A stretch of DNA of 64,000 nucleotides, from positions 434,001 through 498,000 of the forward strand of contig CAWIFM010000003.1 in the NCBI GenBank assembly GCA_963835525.1, read 5' to 3'. The position numbers and the translations under genes were made by a program. The stretch is from DASSUW01 sp963835525 (lineage in GTDB: Bacteria > Actinomycetota > Thermoleophilia > Solirubrobacterales > Solirubrobacteraceae). Each line of letters begins with the position of its first letter. The stretch's first letter is position 1. This document shows positions 48,936 to 57,235 of this stretch, piece after piece. The notes under the pieces were generated by a model. That model saw only the letters and a program-made list of their open reading frames with translations, had not been told where the DNA came from and did no database searches.

Positions 48936-50582
48936 ATGAGCGAGCGCAAGGCTTCAGATCTGTTCGTGGAGTGCCTCGAGGCCGAGGGCGTCAAGTACGT
49001 GTTCGGCATCCCGGGCGAGGAGACGCTGGACCTCAACGAGTCGCTCGAGAGCTCCAGCATCGAGTTCGTGCCCGTCCGCCACGAGCAGGGCGGCGCCTAC
49101 ATGGCCGACATGTACGGCCGCCTGACCCGCTCGGCCGGGGTCTGCCTCGGCACGCTCGGCCCGGGCGCCACCAACCTCGTGACCGGGGTCGCCGACGCGC
49201 TGCTGGACCGCTCGCCGATGGTCGCGCTGACCGGCCAGGCCGACCTCGAGCGCATGCACAAGGAGTCCCACCAGTACCTCGACATCGTCGACATGCTGCG
49301 GCCGGTGACCAAGTTCAACACGCGGCTGAACTCGGCGCGCGTGATCCCCGAGGTGGTCCGCAAGGCGTTCAAGGTCGCCCAGGCCCAGAAGCCGGGGCCG
49401 ACCCACATCGAGCTGCCAGAGGACGTCATGGCCGCGCAGGTCGACGCCGAGCCGCTGCCCGTCCGCGCCGGGCGCCGCCGGCCCGAGCCCAGCCCCGAGG
49501 AGCTGCGCGCCGCGCTGAAGGTCATCGGCGAGGCCGAGCGGCCGGTCGTGCTGGCCGGCAACGGGGTCGTCCGCACCGGGGCGGCCCCCGCCCTGCGCGC
49601 CTTCGCGTACGCGACCGGGATAGGGGTCGCGGAGACCTTCATGGGCAAGGGCGCGCTCGACTTCGAGGACCCGCGCGCGCTCGGCACCGTCGGCCTGCAG
49701 TCGCGCGACTACGCGCTGGCCGGCTTCGAGGATGCCGATGTGGTGATCACCGTCGGCCTCGACCTGGTCGAGCACGGGCCCGCGAACTGGAACCCCAAGC
49801 GCGACAAGCGGATCATCTGCGTCGACACCGTGGCGCCGGAGGTCGACGAGCACTTCATGACCGAGGTCGACCTGATCGGCGACCTCCCGTTCATCCTCAC
49901 GTGGCTGGCCGAGGAGCTGTCGGACCGGACGTTCACCAGCCAGGACACGCGGCTGAACGAGATCGTGCTCGGCCGCTTCGAGGCGGCCAAGGACGACGAC
50001 GCCTTCCCGATGCAGCCGCCGCGGGCGCTGTGGGAGATCCGCCAGGCGCTCGGGCGGCGCGACATCCTGATCTCGGACGTCGGCCTGCACAAGCTGTGGA
50101 TCGCGCGCATGTTCCCCGCGCACGAGCCGGAGACGGTGTTCATCGCCAACGGGCTCGCGGGCATGGGCATCGCGCTGCCGACCGGGATCGCCGCCAAGCT
50201 CGTGTACCCGGACCGCCACGTCGTCACGGTCAGCGGCGACGGCGGCTTCCTCATGAACGTGCAGGAGCTCGAGACGGCGGTGCGGCTGCGCACGCCGCTG
50301 GTCAACATCATCTGGGAGAACCACCAGTACGGCTCGATCGTGTGGAAGCAGGACAAGAAGTTCGGCCGCCACTTCGGCACCGACTTCACCAACCCCGACT
50401 TCGTGCGACTGGCCGACGCGTTCGGCATGCCGGCCTGGCGCTGTGAGGCCGTCGAGGACCTCGGGCGCCACCTGCGGCACGCCTTGAGCCTCGACCTGCC
50501 GTCGCTGATCGTGGTCCCGATCGACTACTCGATCGACGTGTCAATTTCGGAGGAGCTAGGAACGGAGACAGTGGCTGCATGA
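48936..50582 (+). CDS. TPP-dependent 2-oxoacid decarboxylase (acetolactate synthase-like), probable 2-oxoglutarate decarboxylase
   Basis: 548 residues. Activating Glu50 (RHEQGGAY) and the C-terminal thiamine/Mg motif SGDGGFLMNVQELETA are present. The family is usually labelled acetolactate synthase, but no small subunit is present. The N-terminus (FVECLEAEGVKYVFGIPGEE) and SHQYLDIVDMLRPVTKFN closely resemble the 2-oxoglutarate decarboxylase known from Synechococcus PCC 7002, and the next gene, overlapping by 4 bp, is succinate-semialdehyde dehydrogenase. Together they would convert 2-oxoglutarate to succinate. ATG 48936 is chosen; a TTG at 48915 is also open. The function is inferred from family and context. 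Confidence 0.85.
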   Translation: MSERKASDLFVECLEAEGVKYVFGIPGEETLDLNESLESSSIEFVPVRHEQGGAYMADMYGRLTRSAGVCLGTLGPGATNLVTGVADALLDRSPMVALTGQADLERMHKESHQYLDIVDMLRPVTKFNTRLNSARVIPEVVRKAFKVAQAQKPGPTHIELPEDVMAAQVDAEPLPVRAGRRRPEPSPEELRAALKVIGEAERPVVLAGNGVVRTGAAPALRAFAYATGIGVAETFMGKGALDFEDPRALGTVGLQSRDYALAGFEDADVVITVGLDLVEHGPANWNPKRDKRIICVDTVAPEVDEHFMTEVDLIGDLPFILTWLAEELSDRTFTSQDTRLNEIVLGRFEAAKDDDAFPMQPPRALWEIRQALGRRDILISDVGLHKLWIARMFPAHEPETVFIANGLAGMGIALPTGIAAKLVYPDRHVVTVSGDGGFLMNVQELETAVRLRTPLVNIIWENHQYGSIVWKQDKKFGRHFGTDFTNPDFVRLADAFGMPAWRCEAVEDLGRHLRHALSLDLPSLIVVPIDYSIDVSISEELGTETVAA

Positions 50583-52048
50583 ACATCACAGCCGACAAGG
50601 AGACCGCCGTCGTCGACCAGGCCCCCACGCAGCTGTACATCGGCGGCGAATGGCGGGACGCGTCGGGCGGCGACACGCTGGCCGTCGAGGATCCGTCGAC
50701 GGGGGAGACGCTGGTCGAGGTCGCGGACGCCACGGCCGGCGACGCGACGGCGGCGCTCGACGCCGCGGTCGCGGTGCAGGACGAGTGGGCGCAGCACCCG
50801 CCGCGCGAGCGCGGCGAGATCCTGCGCCGGGTGTTCGAGGCGATGAACGAGCGCGCCGACGACCTGGCGCTGCTGATGACGCTCGAGATGGGCAAGCCGC
50901 TCGCCGAGTCCAAGGCCGAGATCGCCTACGCCGCGGAGTTCCTGCGCTGGTTCTCCGAGGAGGCGGTGCGGATCGAGGGCCGCTTCGCGACGGCGCCGAA
51001 CGGCGTCGGCCGCCTGATCACCATGAAGCAGCCGGTTGGCCCGTGCTACGCGATCACGCCGTGGAACTTCCCGGCCGCGATGGGCACGCGCAAGATCGGC
51101 CCGGCCGTCGCGGCCGGCTGCACGATGATCATCAAGCCCGCCCAGCAGACGCCGCTCTCGATGCTCGCCCTGGCGCGGCTGTTCGAGGAGGCCGGGCTGC
51201 CGCCCGGCGTGCTCAACGTCATCACCTCGAGCTCGAGCTCCGAGGTCTCCAAGCCGATCATCGAGGACCCGCGGCTGCGCAAGCTGACCTTCACGGGCTC
51301 CACCGAAGTCGGCCGCAAGCTGGTCGAGCAGTCGGCGGAAGGGCTGCTGCGCACCTCGATGGAGCTGGGCGGCAACGCGCCGTTCATCGTGTTCCCGGAC
51401 GCCGACGTCGACGCCGCCGTCGAGGGCGCCGTGATCGCCAAGATGCGCAACATCGGCGAGGCCTGCACGGCGGCCAATCGCTTCCACGTCGCCGATCGCG
51501 TGGCCGAGGAGTTCGCCGAGAAGCTGGCCGGCAAGCTCGGCGAGATGAAGGTCGGTCGCGGGGTCGAGGACGACGTCAAGGTCGGCCCGCTGATCGACGG
51601 CACACAGCGCGACAAGGTCGCCGAGCTCGTCCAGGACGCCACGGGCAAGGGCGCTCAGGTGCTGGTCGGCGGCAGCGAGCGCGAGGGCGCGGGGTACTTC
51701 TACGAGCCGACCGTGCTCGGCGGCGTGACCGGGTCCGCGCGCCTGCTCAAGGAGGAGATCTTCGGCCCGGTGGCCCCGGTGATCGGCTTCGACGACGAGG
51801 ACGCGGCGATCGCCGCCGCCAACGACACCGAGTACGGGCTCGTGGCCTACGTCTACACGAGCGACATCAAGCGCGCCTTCCGCGTGGTGGAGAAGCTCCA
51901 GACCGGCATGGTGGGGTTGAACCAGGGGCTCGTGTCCAACCCGGCCGCGCCGTTCGGCGGCGTCAAGGCCTCCGGCTTCGGCCGCGAGGGCGGACCGGAG
52001 GGGGTCGACGAGTACCTGGCGATCAAGTACGTCGCGATGGCGATGTAG
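50579..52048 (+). CDS. gabD: Succinate-semialdehyde dehydrogenase (NAD(P)+-dependent ALDH)
   Basis: 489 residues with all catalytic features: ITPWNFPAAMGTRK, KPAQQTPLS, FTGSTEVGRKL, Glu in MELGGNAPF and nucleophilic Cys in GEACTAANRF. The C-terminus FGREGGPEGVDEYL and overall pattern match SSADH/GabD. Overlaps the upstream TPP enzyme (ATGA), so it likely oxidises its product succinic semialdehyde to succinate. Contrast with the inactive paralogue at 28941-30389. Confidence 0.92.
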   Translation: MNITADKETAVVDQAPTQLYIGGEWRDASGGDTLAVEDPSTGETLVEVADATAGDATAALDAAVAVQDEWAQHPPRERGEILRRVFEAMNERADDLALLMTLEMGKPLAESKAEIAYAAEFLRWFSEEAVRIEGRFATAPNGVGRLITMKQPVGPCYAITPWNFPAAMGTRKIGPAVAAGCTMIIKPAQQTPLSMLALARLFEEAGLPPGVLNVITSSSSSEVSKPIIEDPRLRKLTFTGSTEVGRKLVEQSAEGLLRTSMELGGNAPFIVFPDADVDAAVEGAVIAKMRNIGEACTAANRFHVADRVAEEFAEKLAGKLGEMKVGRGVEDDVKVGPLIDGTQRDKVAELVQDATGKGAQVLVGGSEREGAGYFYEPTVLGGVTGSARLLKEEIFGPVAPVIGFDDEDAAIAAANDTEYGLVAYVYTSDIKRAFRVVEKLQTGMVGLNQGLVSNPAAPFGGVKASGFGREGGPEGVDEYLAIKYVAMAM

Positions 52049-52621
52049 GTGAACCCCCTCCAACTCGTCCGCGAGTGGTTCGAGGAGGCGGCCGCCTCGG
52101 GGATCATCGAGGCCGAGCGCATGGCGCTGGCCACGGCGACGCCCGACGGCCGCCCCTCCGTCCGCATCGTGCTGATGAGGGGCATCGACGACGAGGGGAT
52201 CCGGTTCTTCACCAACTACGACTCGCGCAAGGGCCGCGAGCTCGACGCCAACCCGCGCGCGGCGGCCACGATCTACTGGCAGCCGCTCTACCGCGCGGCC
52301 CGCATCGAGGGTCCGGTCGAGCGCCTGCCGCCCGAGGAGTCCGACGCCTACTTCGCCAGCCGGCCGCGCGGCGCCCAGATCGGGGCCTGGGCCTCCGCCC
52401 AGGGGGCCGTGCTCGGCGACCGCGCCGAGCTCGAGGAGCGCGTGGCCGAGGTCGAGGCACGCTACCCGGGCGACGTGCCGCGCCCCGGCCACTGGGGCGG
52501 CTTCCGCCTCCGGCCCGACGCCGTCGAGCTGTGGCAGGGCCGCCCCGACCGCCTCCACGACCGCGAGCACTTCCTGCTGCAGCCGGACGGCTCATGGCGG
52601 TCCGAGCGCCTCTCGCCGTGA
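52049..52621 (+). CDS. pdxH: Pyridoxamine 5'-phosphate oxidase
   Basis: 190 residues. FMN and substrate motifs: MALATATPDGRPSVRIVLMRG, FFTNYDSRKGRELDANP, WQPLYRAARIEGPVERL, WGGFRLRPDAVELWQG, and the C-terminal RLSP. Makes pyridoxal phosphate from pyridoxamine or pyridoxine phosphate. GTG 52049 follows the upstream stop with no gap. PLP supply could serve GABA or glutamate transamination linked to the two genes before it; that link is inference. Confidence 0.95.
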   Translation: MNPLQLVREWFEEAAASGIIEAERMALATATPDGRPSVRIVLMRGIDDEGIRFFTNYDSRKGRELDANPRAAATIYWQPLYRAARIEGPVERLPPEESDAYFASRPRGAQIGAWASAQGAVLGDRAELEERVAEVEARYPGDVPRPGHWGGFRLRPDAVELWQGRPDRLHDREHFLLQPDGSWRSERLSP

Positions 52622-53031
52622 CGGTGTGCGCGGGGCGGACCGGCGTCTGCTCTGTGGATGCGCAGTTCGCGTGGCTCCTTGGGCGGTCGGCGAGGATAGC
52701 TCCTTGAGCGACGCGCGCGAATCGCGTCGAGGGCTTAGACGGCGATTCACGCGCGATACGAGGGCGCCGGCCGCGAGGCAGCCGAGCCGCGCTGTCGCGT
52801 TCACGCTTGCTGTTTGGATCCGCGTTGACGTCCGGCCTCGAAGGGAGGCTCCGACCGGCGGCGAGCTGACTCGCATTCACGCTGTCGGCCGTTGGGCCTG
52901 ACTGGCTTTCGCTGTGTCGCTCGTCGCCGGTCGGGGACGTCCCGGCGTGACTTGATAGGAGCGTGGCACCGCCCCAAGCAAGCCGTGTCCGCCGGAGGTC
53001 CACTCATTCGATGTGGAGGTGGACGAGGTCA
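52622..53031 (+). other. 410-bp non-coding stretch 5' of the IS110 transposase, structured
   Basis: No convincing gene. Strong inverted repeats: stem 52714-52725 with 52742-52755 (CGCGCGAATCGC arm, 2-nt bulge, 16-nt loop), and 52925-52946 containing the palindrome GGGACGTCCC. CTTGATAGGAGC at 52951-52962 resembles CTTGACATAGGAGC just after the transposase (55509-55522). In IS110-group elements the non-coding end 5' of the transposase makes the bridge RNA, so this is the place to expect it. One hairpin may instead terminate the pdxH operon. The left IS boundary is not fixed. Confidence 0.5.
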
Positions 53032-53410
53032 ATGATCGTGCTCGGTGCGGACACCCACAAGCGCTCGCACACGATCGCCGCGGTCGCAGCGACGAGCGGC
53101 GAGCTGCTGGGCGAGCAGACGGTGCAGGCCGGCGCGAAGGGCTCGGCGGCGCTGTTGCGCTGGGCGCGCGGTCTCGGGGCCGAGCGGGTGTGGGCGCTCG
53201 AGGACTGCCGGCACGTCTCTGGCTCGTTGGAGCGGTTCCTGATCGAGCGGGGCGAGCGGGTGCTGCGCGTGCACAGCAAGTTGATGTCCGCGTCGCGCCG
53301 GCAAGCGCGCGGGCGCGGCAAGTCCGACAGCATCGACGCACTGTCGGTCGCTCGAGCGGCGCTGCGCGAAGGCCTGGGCTCGTTGCCGGCGGCGCACTTG
53401 GACGGGCCTG
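53032..53410 (+). pseudogene. IS110 transposase, N-terminal part (DEDD RuvC-like domain)
   Basis: 126 residues up to the insertion point. DEDD residues are visible: Asp in VLGADTHKRSH, Glu in ALEDCRHVSG, and two Asp in GKSDSIDALSVAR. The frame stops on the inserted IS. Joining base 53410 to 54837 continues the same frame as AHLDGPELDLRLLVDHRE, showing the gene was intact before insertion. ATG 53032 is the family-like start (MIVLGADTHK). Confidence 0.9.
53403..53410. repeat. 8-bp target site duplication, left copy (CGGGCCTG)
   Basis: CGGGCCTG directly precedes the IS256-type left end and is repeated at 54829-54836 directly after its right end. Eight base pairs is the usual duplication length for IS256-family insertion. 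Removing one copy with the insert restores the IS110 reading frame. Confidence 0.9.
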
Positions 53411-54828
53411 GAGGCTGTCCGGCCTTCTGTGTGTGAGGCCGTGGTGACTGGTTGAGGGTCAGTCGGGCAGTCGGTCTCCGAAGTGGATCTTGAGCGCGGC
53501 GAGGCCGCTTGTCCAGGCGCGGACCGAGCGCCACTTGGTCTCGGCGCGCTCGATGGCGAGGTAGATCAGCTTGGTGGCGGCCTGTTCGTCGGGGAAGTGT
53601 CCGCGGGTCTTGATCGCTTTGCGGATCTGGCGGTGCATCGCCTCGATCGTGTTGGTGGTGTAGACGACGCGGCGCAGGTCCTCGGGCAGCGCCAGGAACG
53701 GGATGATGTGCTCCCAGTCGCGCCGCCATGCCTGGGCGATCATCGGGTACCGGTCGCCCCACTGCTCGTCGAAGCGCTCGAGCTCGACGGCTGCCTGGTC
53801 GGCGTTGGCGGCGGTGTAGATGGGCCGCAGGTCGGCGGCCAGGCGCCGGCGGTCGCGGTAGTTGACGTAGCGCAGCGAGGCGCGGATCTGATGGACGATG
53901 CAGGTCTGCACCCAGGCCTGCGGGAAGACGGCGGCGATCGCGTCCGGGAACCCGGTCAGGCCGTCGACGCAGGCGATCAGCACGTCGTTGACGCCGCGGC
54001 GCTGCAGGTCGTTGAGCACGGCGAGCCAGAACTTGGCGCCCTCGGTGTCCTGCCACCAGATCCCGAGCGCTTCGCGGTCGCCCTCGACGGTGACCCCGAC
54101 CGCCAGATAGCAGGCGCGCGTGCGGACCGACCGGTCCTCGCGCACCTTCACCATGCATGGCGTCGAAGTAGACGATCGGATAGACGCGCTCCAGCGGCCG
54201 CGACCGCCACGCGGCGACGTCCTCCAGGACCGCGTCAGTGACCCGCGAGACCGTGTCGCGGCCGATCCCGATGCCGTAGAGGCCCTGCAGGTGGGCGGCG
54301 ATGTCGCGCACACTCATGCCGCCCGCATAGAGGTCGAGCACGCGGTCGTCTAAGCCCGCCAGCCGCGTCTGGCGCTTGCCGACCAGCCGCGGCTCGAACG
54401 TCGCGGCGCGATCGCGCGGCGTCCGGACCTCAACCGGCCCGATATCGGTCTGCACCGTCTTGGAGGTGTGGCCGTTGCGGTGATTGCCCGCGCCACCCGG
54501 CGGCGCCTGCCCAGGCGGATAGCCCAGGTGCTCGGTCAACTCGGCGCCCAACGCACTCTCGAGCACCCGGCCCGCGAGCTGGCTCATCAACCCGCCCGGC
54601 CCGGTGATCTCCTCCGGCCCCAACCCCTCCAACGCGTCCTGCAACGCGTCGTCGGGCAACAACCCCGCGAGCCGATCCCGCGCCTGCTCAACGGAACTCT
54701 CGGGCACGGCGGGACCAGACGATCCATCCCCCCTGATCTTGATCTTCTGCTTGGTCACGGATGGCCTTTCCCGGCCCCGGAGGGCCGAATCGGTCACCCC
54801 GACCTCACACAGAACATCGGACAGAACC
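53411..54828 (-). mobile_element. IS256 (Mutator)-family insertion sequence, 1418 bp
   Basis: Bounded by the 8-bp duplication CGGGCCTG and imperfect terminal inverted repeats. Left end: GAGGCTGTCCGGCCTTCTGT. Right end read inward: GGTTCTGTCCGATGTTCTGT. CTGTCCG and TTCTGTGTG are shared. Carries one transposase gene on the minus strand. Inserted within the IS110 transposase gene. Confidence 0.92.
53459..54758 (-). pseudogene. IS256-family transposase, frameshifted
   Basis: From GTG 54758 the N-terminal and first catalytic region are read (HLGYPPGQAPPGG, DIGPVEVRTPRDRAATFEP, GMSVRDIAAHLQ, VYFDAM). A shift near 54152-54160 moves the rest to another frame (VKVREDRSVRTRACYLAVGV, ACVDGLTGFPDAI, YTTNTIEAMHRQIRKAIKTRG), stopping at 53459. 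The DDE triad is present across both parts. At the break lies CATGCATGG; removing one G, or the duplicated CATG, joins the frames into about 431 residues. As written, the element cannot make a full transposase. Confidence 0.88.
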
Positions 54829-54836
54829 CGGGCCTG
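54829..54836. repeat. 8-bp target site duplication, right copy (CGGGCCTG)
   Basis: Second copy of the duplication at 53403-53410. It marks the right boundary of the IS256-family element. Confidence 0.9.
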
Positions 54837-55513
54837 AGCTCGACCTGCGGTTGCTCGTCGATCACCGCGAGCGGCTCGTCCGCGCTCGCGTCGCGGTCAA
54901 CAACACCCTGCAATGGCATCTGCACGACCTCTGGCCCGAGCTGCAGTTGCCGGGCAGCTCGTTGTTTCACGGCAACTGGGGGCCGCGCGTCGCGCGTCGC
55001 CTCGCTCGAGCCCAGCAGACGATGCGCGTTCGCATCGCGCGCGACGAGCTGCGCCGCATCCGCGAGCTCTCGCAGACGATCAAGACGCTCGAAGCCGAGA
55101 TCGCCGACCTTGTCGCCCAGATCGCCCCGCACCTGCTCACCGAGCCTGGCCTTGGGCCGCTGACCGCCGCCAAGCTCGTCGGCGAGATCGCCGGCGCCGG
55201 CCGGTTCACCACCGACGCCAAGCTCGCACGCGCCGCCGGCGTCGCCCCGATCCCCGTCAGCTCCGGCAAGACCAACCGCCACCGCCTCGACCGCGGAGGC
55301 AACCGCCAGCTCAACGCCACCATCCACCGCATCGCCATCACTCGCCTGCGATGCCACCCCGAGACCCAGGACTACATCGCCCGCAAACGCGCCGAAGGCA
55401 AGAGCACCAAAGAAGCCATCCGCTGCCTCAAACGCCACCTCACCCGCCGCCTCTGGCACCTCCTCCAAACCGCCCCGCCCGGACCCGGACATCCACACCC
55501 ATCAATCTCTTGA
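54837..55513 (+). pseudogene. IS110 transposase, C-terminal part
   Basis: 225 residues continuing the frame broken at 53410: ELDLRLLVDHRERLVRARV, a coiled region RIRELSQTIKTLEAEIADLV, the helix-hairpin-helix-like EPGLGPLTAAKLVGEIAG and the Tnp_20 domain with conserved serine in PVSSGKTNRHR. The stop TGA (55511-55513) lies within CTTGACATAGGAGC. Upstream of 54837 the same frame runs into the inserted IS and is not real coding. Full protein before disruption: 351 residues. Confidence 0.9.
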
Positions 55514-55548
55514 CATAGGAGCAGCGAATGCGACGGCGACCGGCCGGA

Positions 55549-55566
55549 ACGTTCCCGCGGGAACGT
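55549..55566. repeat. 18-bp palindrome, copy 1 (ACGTTCCCGCGGGAACGT)
   Basis: Perfect 18-bp palindrome 27 bp after the IS110 3' motif, repeated at 59910-59927. Followed by CCGCTT/AAGCGG (55567-55572 with 55585-55590), a further inverted repeat. The 260-bp gap 55514-55773 otherwise holds no gene I can support. Confidence 0.7.
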
Positions 55567-55773
55567 CCGCTTGCACTTCGTCCGAAGCGGCAGTCATCGC
55601 AACGATGAGACACTCCCATCCGTGGCGACCCTCAGCCAGCATTCTGGCGCTCATGTGGTGACCACGAACTTGGCATGTTGGGCAGAGAGCGCCCTGCCCC
55701 GTTCGATCCGTCGCGGCGGCCCTCTGCCGTGCAGCCATTAAGCGGGTCGCCGCATAGGCCAGCGGTCGCTCGT

Positions 55774-56930
55774 GTGGCGTTCGACGTGGCGGCTCAAGAG
55801 GTGGCGATCACGATGAGCGACGGCACCGAACTCCGGGCGCCGATGACGGTGCCGCATCCCTGGCAGGACCTCAGTTACGCCGAGACTGATCTAGCAACGC
55901 GCGAACTGACGATGCGGCTCCGCGACGGGGAGACGCTCGTCGTGGAACTCGGGGGCGACGGCATGGACGACGTGCCGGCGCCGGACCGCCCGGTCGTCTA
56001 CCTCGACCAGCGTCACTGGATCACCCTCGCGCAGTGCCTCCACAACCCAAGCGCAGTCGCCCAAGGCGACCGGCAGCCAGCCGAGCACCTGATCGAGCTC
56101 TCGCGGTCCAAGTCGCTTGTCTTCCCACTTCGAGTGCGAACCTGTGGGAGATCGCGCCAACAGGACGTCATCGACGGGACGTTGCGCTGACGATGGTCGA
56201 GCTTTCGCGCGGGTGGCAGTTGCGAGATCCGGTCAGCGTTCGCGGACAGGAGCTCAGGCGTGCCATGGCCGGCGAGAGCCCAGTGCAAGCGGAGGCGGTG
56301 ATCACGCTGGAGCCCGGTGCCATCTTCAACGCCGCCTTTTCGCCTCTGGAGCGCGCTGGGCTGCCGGACGACTGGCGCGTGCTCTCCGAGCGGATGACGA
56401 ACGCCGAGGCCTCGCTCGCTGCGATGCTTGAGGACGACCCGCCAGCGGAGGCGCAGAAGCGCCGATCGGTTGCGGCTGCGTGGGCAGAGCCTCATCACCT
56501 CCTCGCCGTCCAGATGCGCGATGCAGGAACTCCGCGAGAGCACGTGCGGCTCAACACCCTTGGCAGGCTCGCAAGCGATCTCGGTACGGAACTCGCGGAG
56601 GCAGCACGCGCCGCGGAAATGGGTCACGAGCGGTTTGCGGCCTGGCGACGCGACGACCTCGACCAAGCGATCGAGACGATGCCCTACGTTCGGACCCTCC
56701 GCGAGGTGCTCTACCACCGACTGAGCAATGCGGACGATCACTGGAGCGGAAACGATCTCGCGGACTCGCAGTTCCTGTGCTGCGCGGCCGCCTCTGCCGA
56801 TTTCCTCGCGGCCGAGCGCAAGTTCGGGGACTACCTGCAGCGTGCAGGAAGGCGCTACCCGGAAAACGCGGTGACCGTCACGACACTCGCCGGCCTCGTC
56901 GAGCAGCTAGGAACCACCGGGCTGGTCTGA
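55774..56930 (+). pseudogene. Unknown protein gene with a -1 frameshift (VYLDQ-type, possibly PIN-like)
   Basis: Not a family I can name firmly. From about GTG 55774 the first part reads VAITMSDGTELRAPM, then PVVYLDQRHWITLAQ and LIELSRSKSLVFPL. After a one-base loss near 56132 it continues in another frame: SSANLWEIAPT, RDVALTMVELSRGWQLRDP, LREVLYHRL, then LADSQFLCCAAASADFLAAE near the end at 56930. Proteins opening with YLDQ-x-x-W-I-x-L are reminiscent of PIN-like nucleases with Asp near strand 1 and acidic residues at the C-terminus (DSQFLCC). Codon GC3 is lower than in neighbours, suggesting acquisition. The start is uncertain. Confidence 0.55.
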
Positions 56931-57235
56931 AGCTACGACGACTACCGACGGGAAATGACGCGCTGGAGTTCGCCTGTGGTCCGCCGGCGACTGCTGGATC
57001 TCGTCCAACTCGGTAGCGCACGGCCAGTCGGCTCGTGGCGCTAGGACTGCCGCCTTCGTCGACAAGCAGCGGCGTCAGTGCGTGCGCCTGCTCGTCGCCC
57101 AAGACGGGCGTTTGCGACTGCCGCCCATTCGCTTCTGCTATCGGGCGCCTCGAAGCAGCAGTCGCGGCTATTTGGGCCGGCTGCCGAGCTGAGTAGCCGC
57201 GTGGAGCCGCACGGGCGGCTGCACGTTGTCAGTGC
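56931..57235. other. Non-coding 305-bp gap
   Basis: Between the frameshifted unknown gene and the end of the arylsulfatase remnant. No frame here has coding character, and I see no RNA gene or strong hairpin. Confidence 0.5.

Larger units (their letters stand above)
52951..55522 (+). mobile_element. IS110-family element interrupted by an IS256-family element
   Basis: The IS110 transposase is split by a 1418-bp insertion but otherwise complete. The outer limits given here are the similar motifs CTTGATAGGAGC and CTTGACATAGGAGC; the true left end may lie further upstream, since IS110 elements lack terminal inverted repeats. DEDD-type transposases of this family insert at short core sequences guided by a bridge RNA. 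Confidence 0.75.

Noticed and set aside
48936..50582. Anabolic acetolactate synthase (ilvB)
   Set aside because: No ilvN-type small subunit or ilvC neighbour; context with SSADH points elsewhere. Not fully excluded without an assay.
52622..53031. Small protein genes upstream of the IS110 transposase
   Set aside because: The short open frames lack coding composition and ribosome binding sites; structured non-coding DNA fits better.
33649..54159. CCGGCCGG and CATGCATG as filled-in restriction sites left by cloning
   Set aside because: The third site, TGGCTGGC, is not a palindromic overhang, and the surrounding DNA looks natural.
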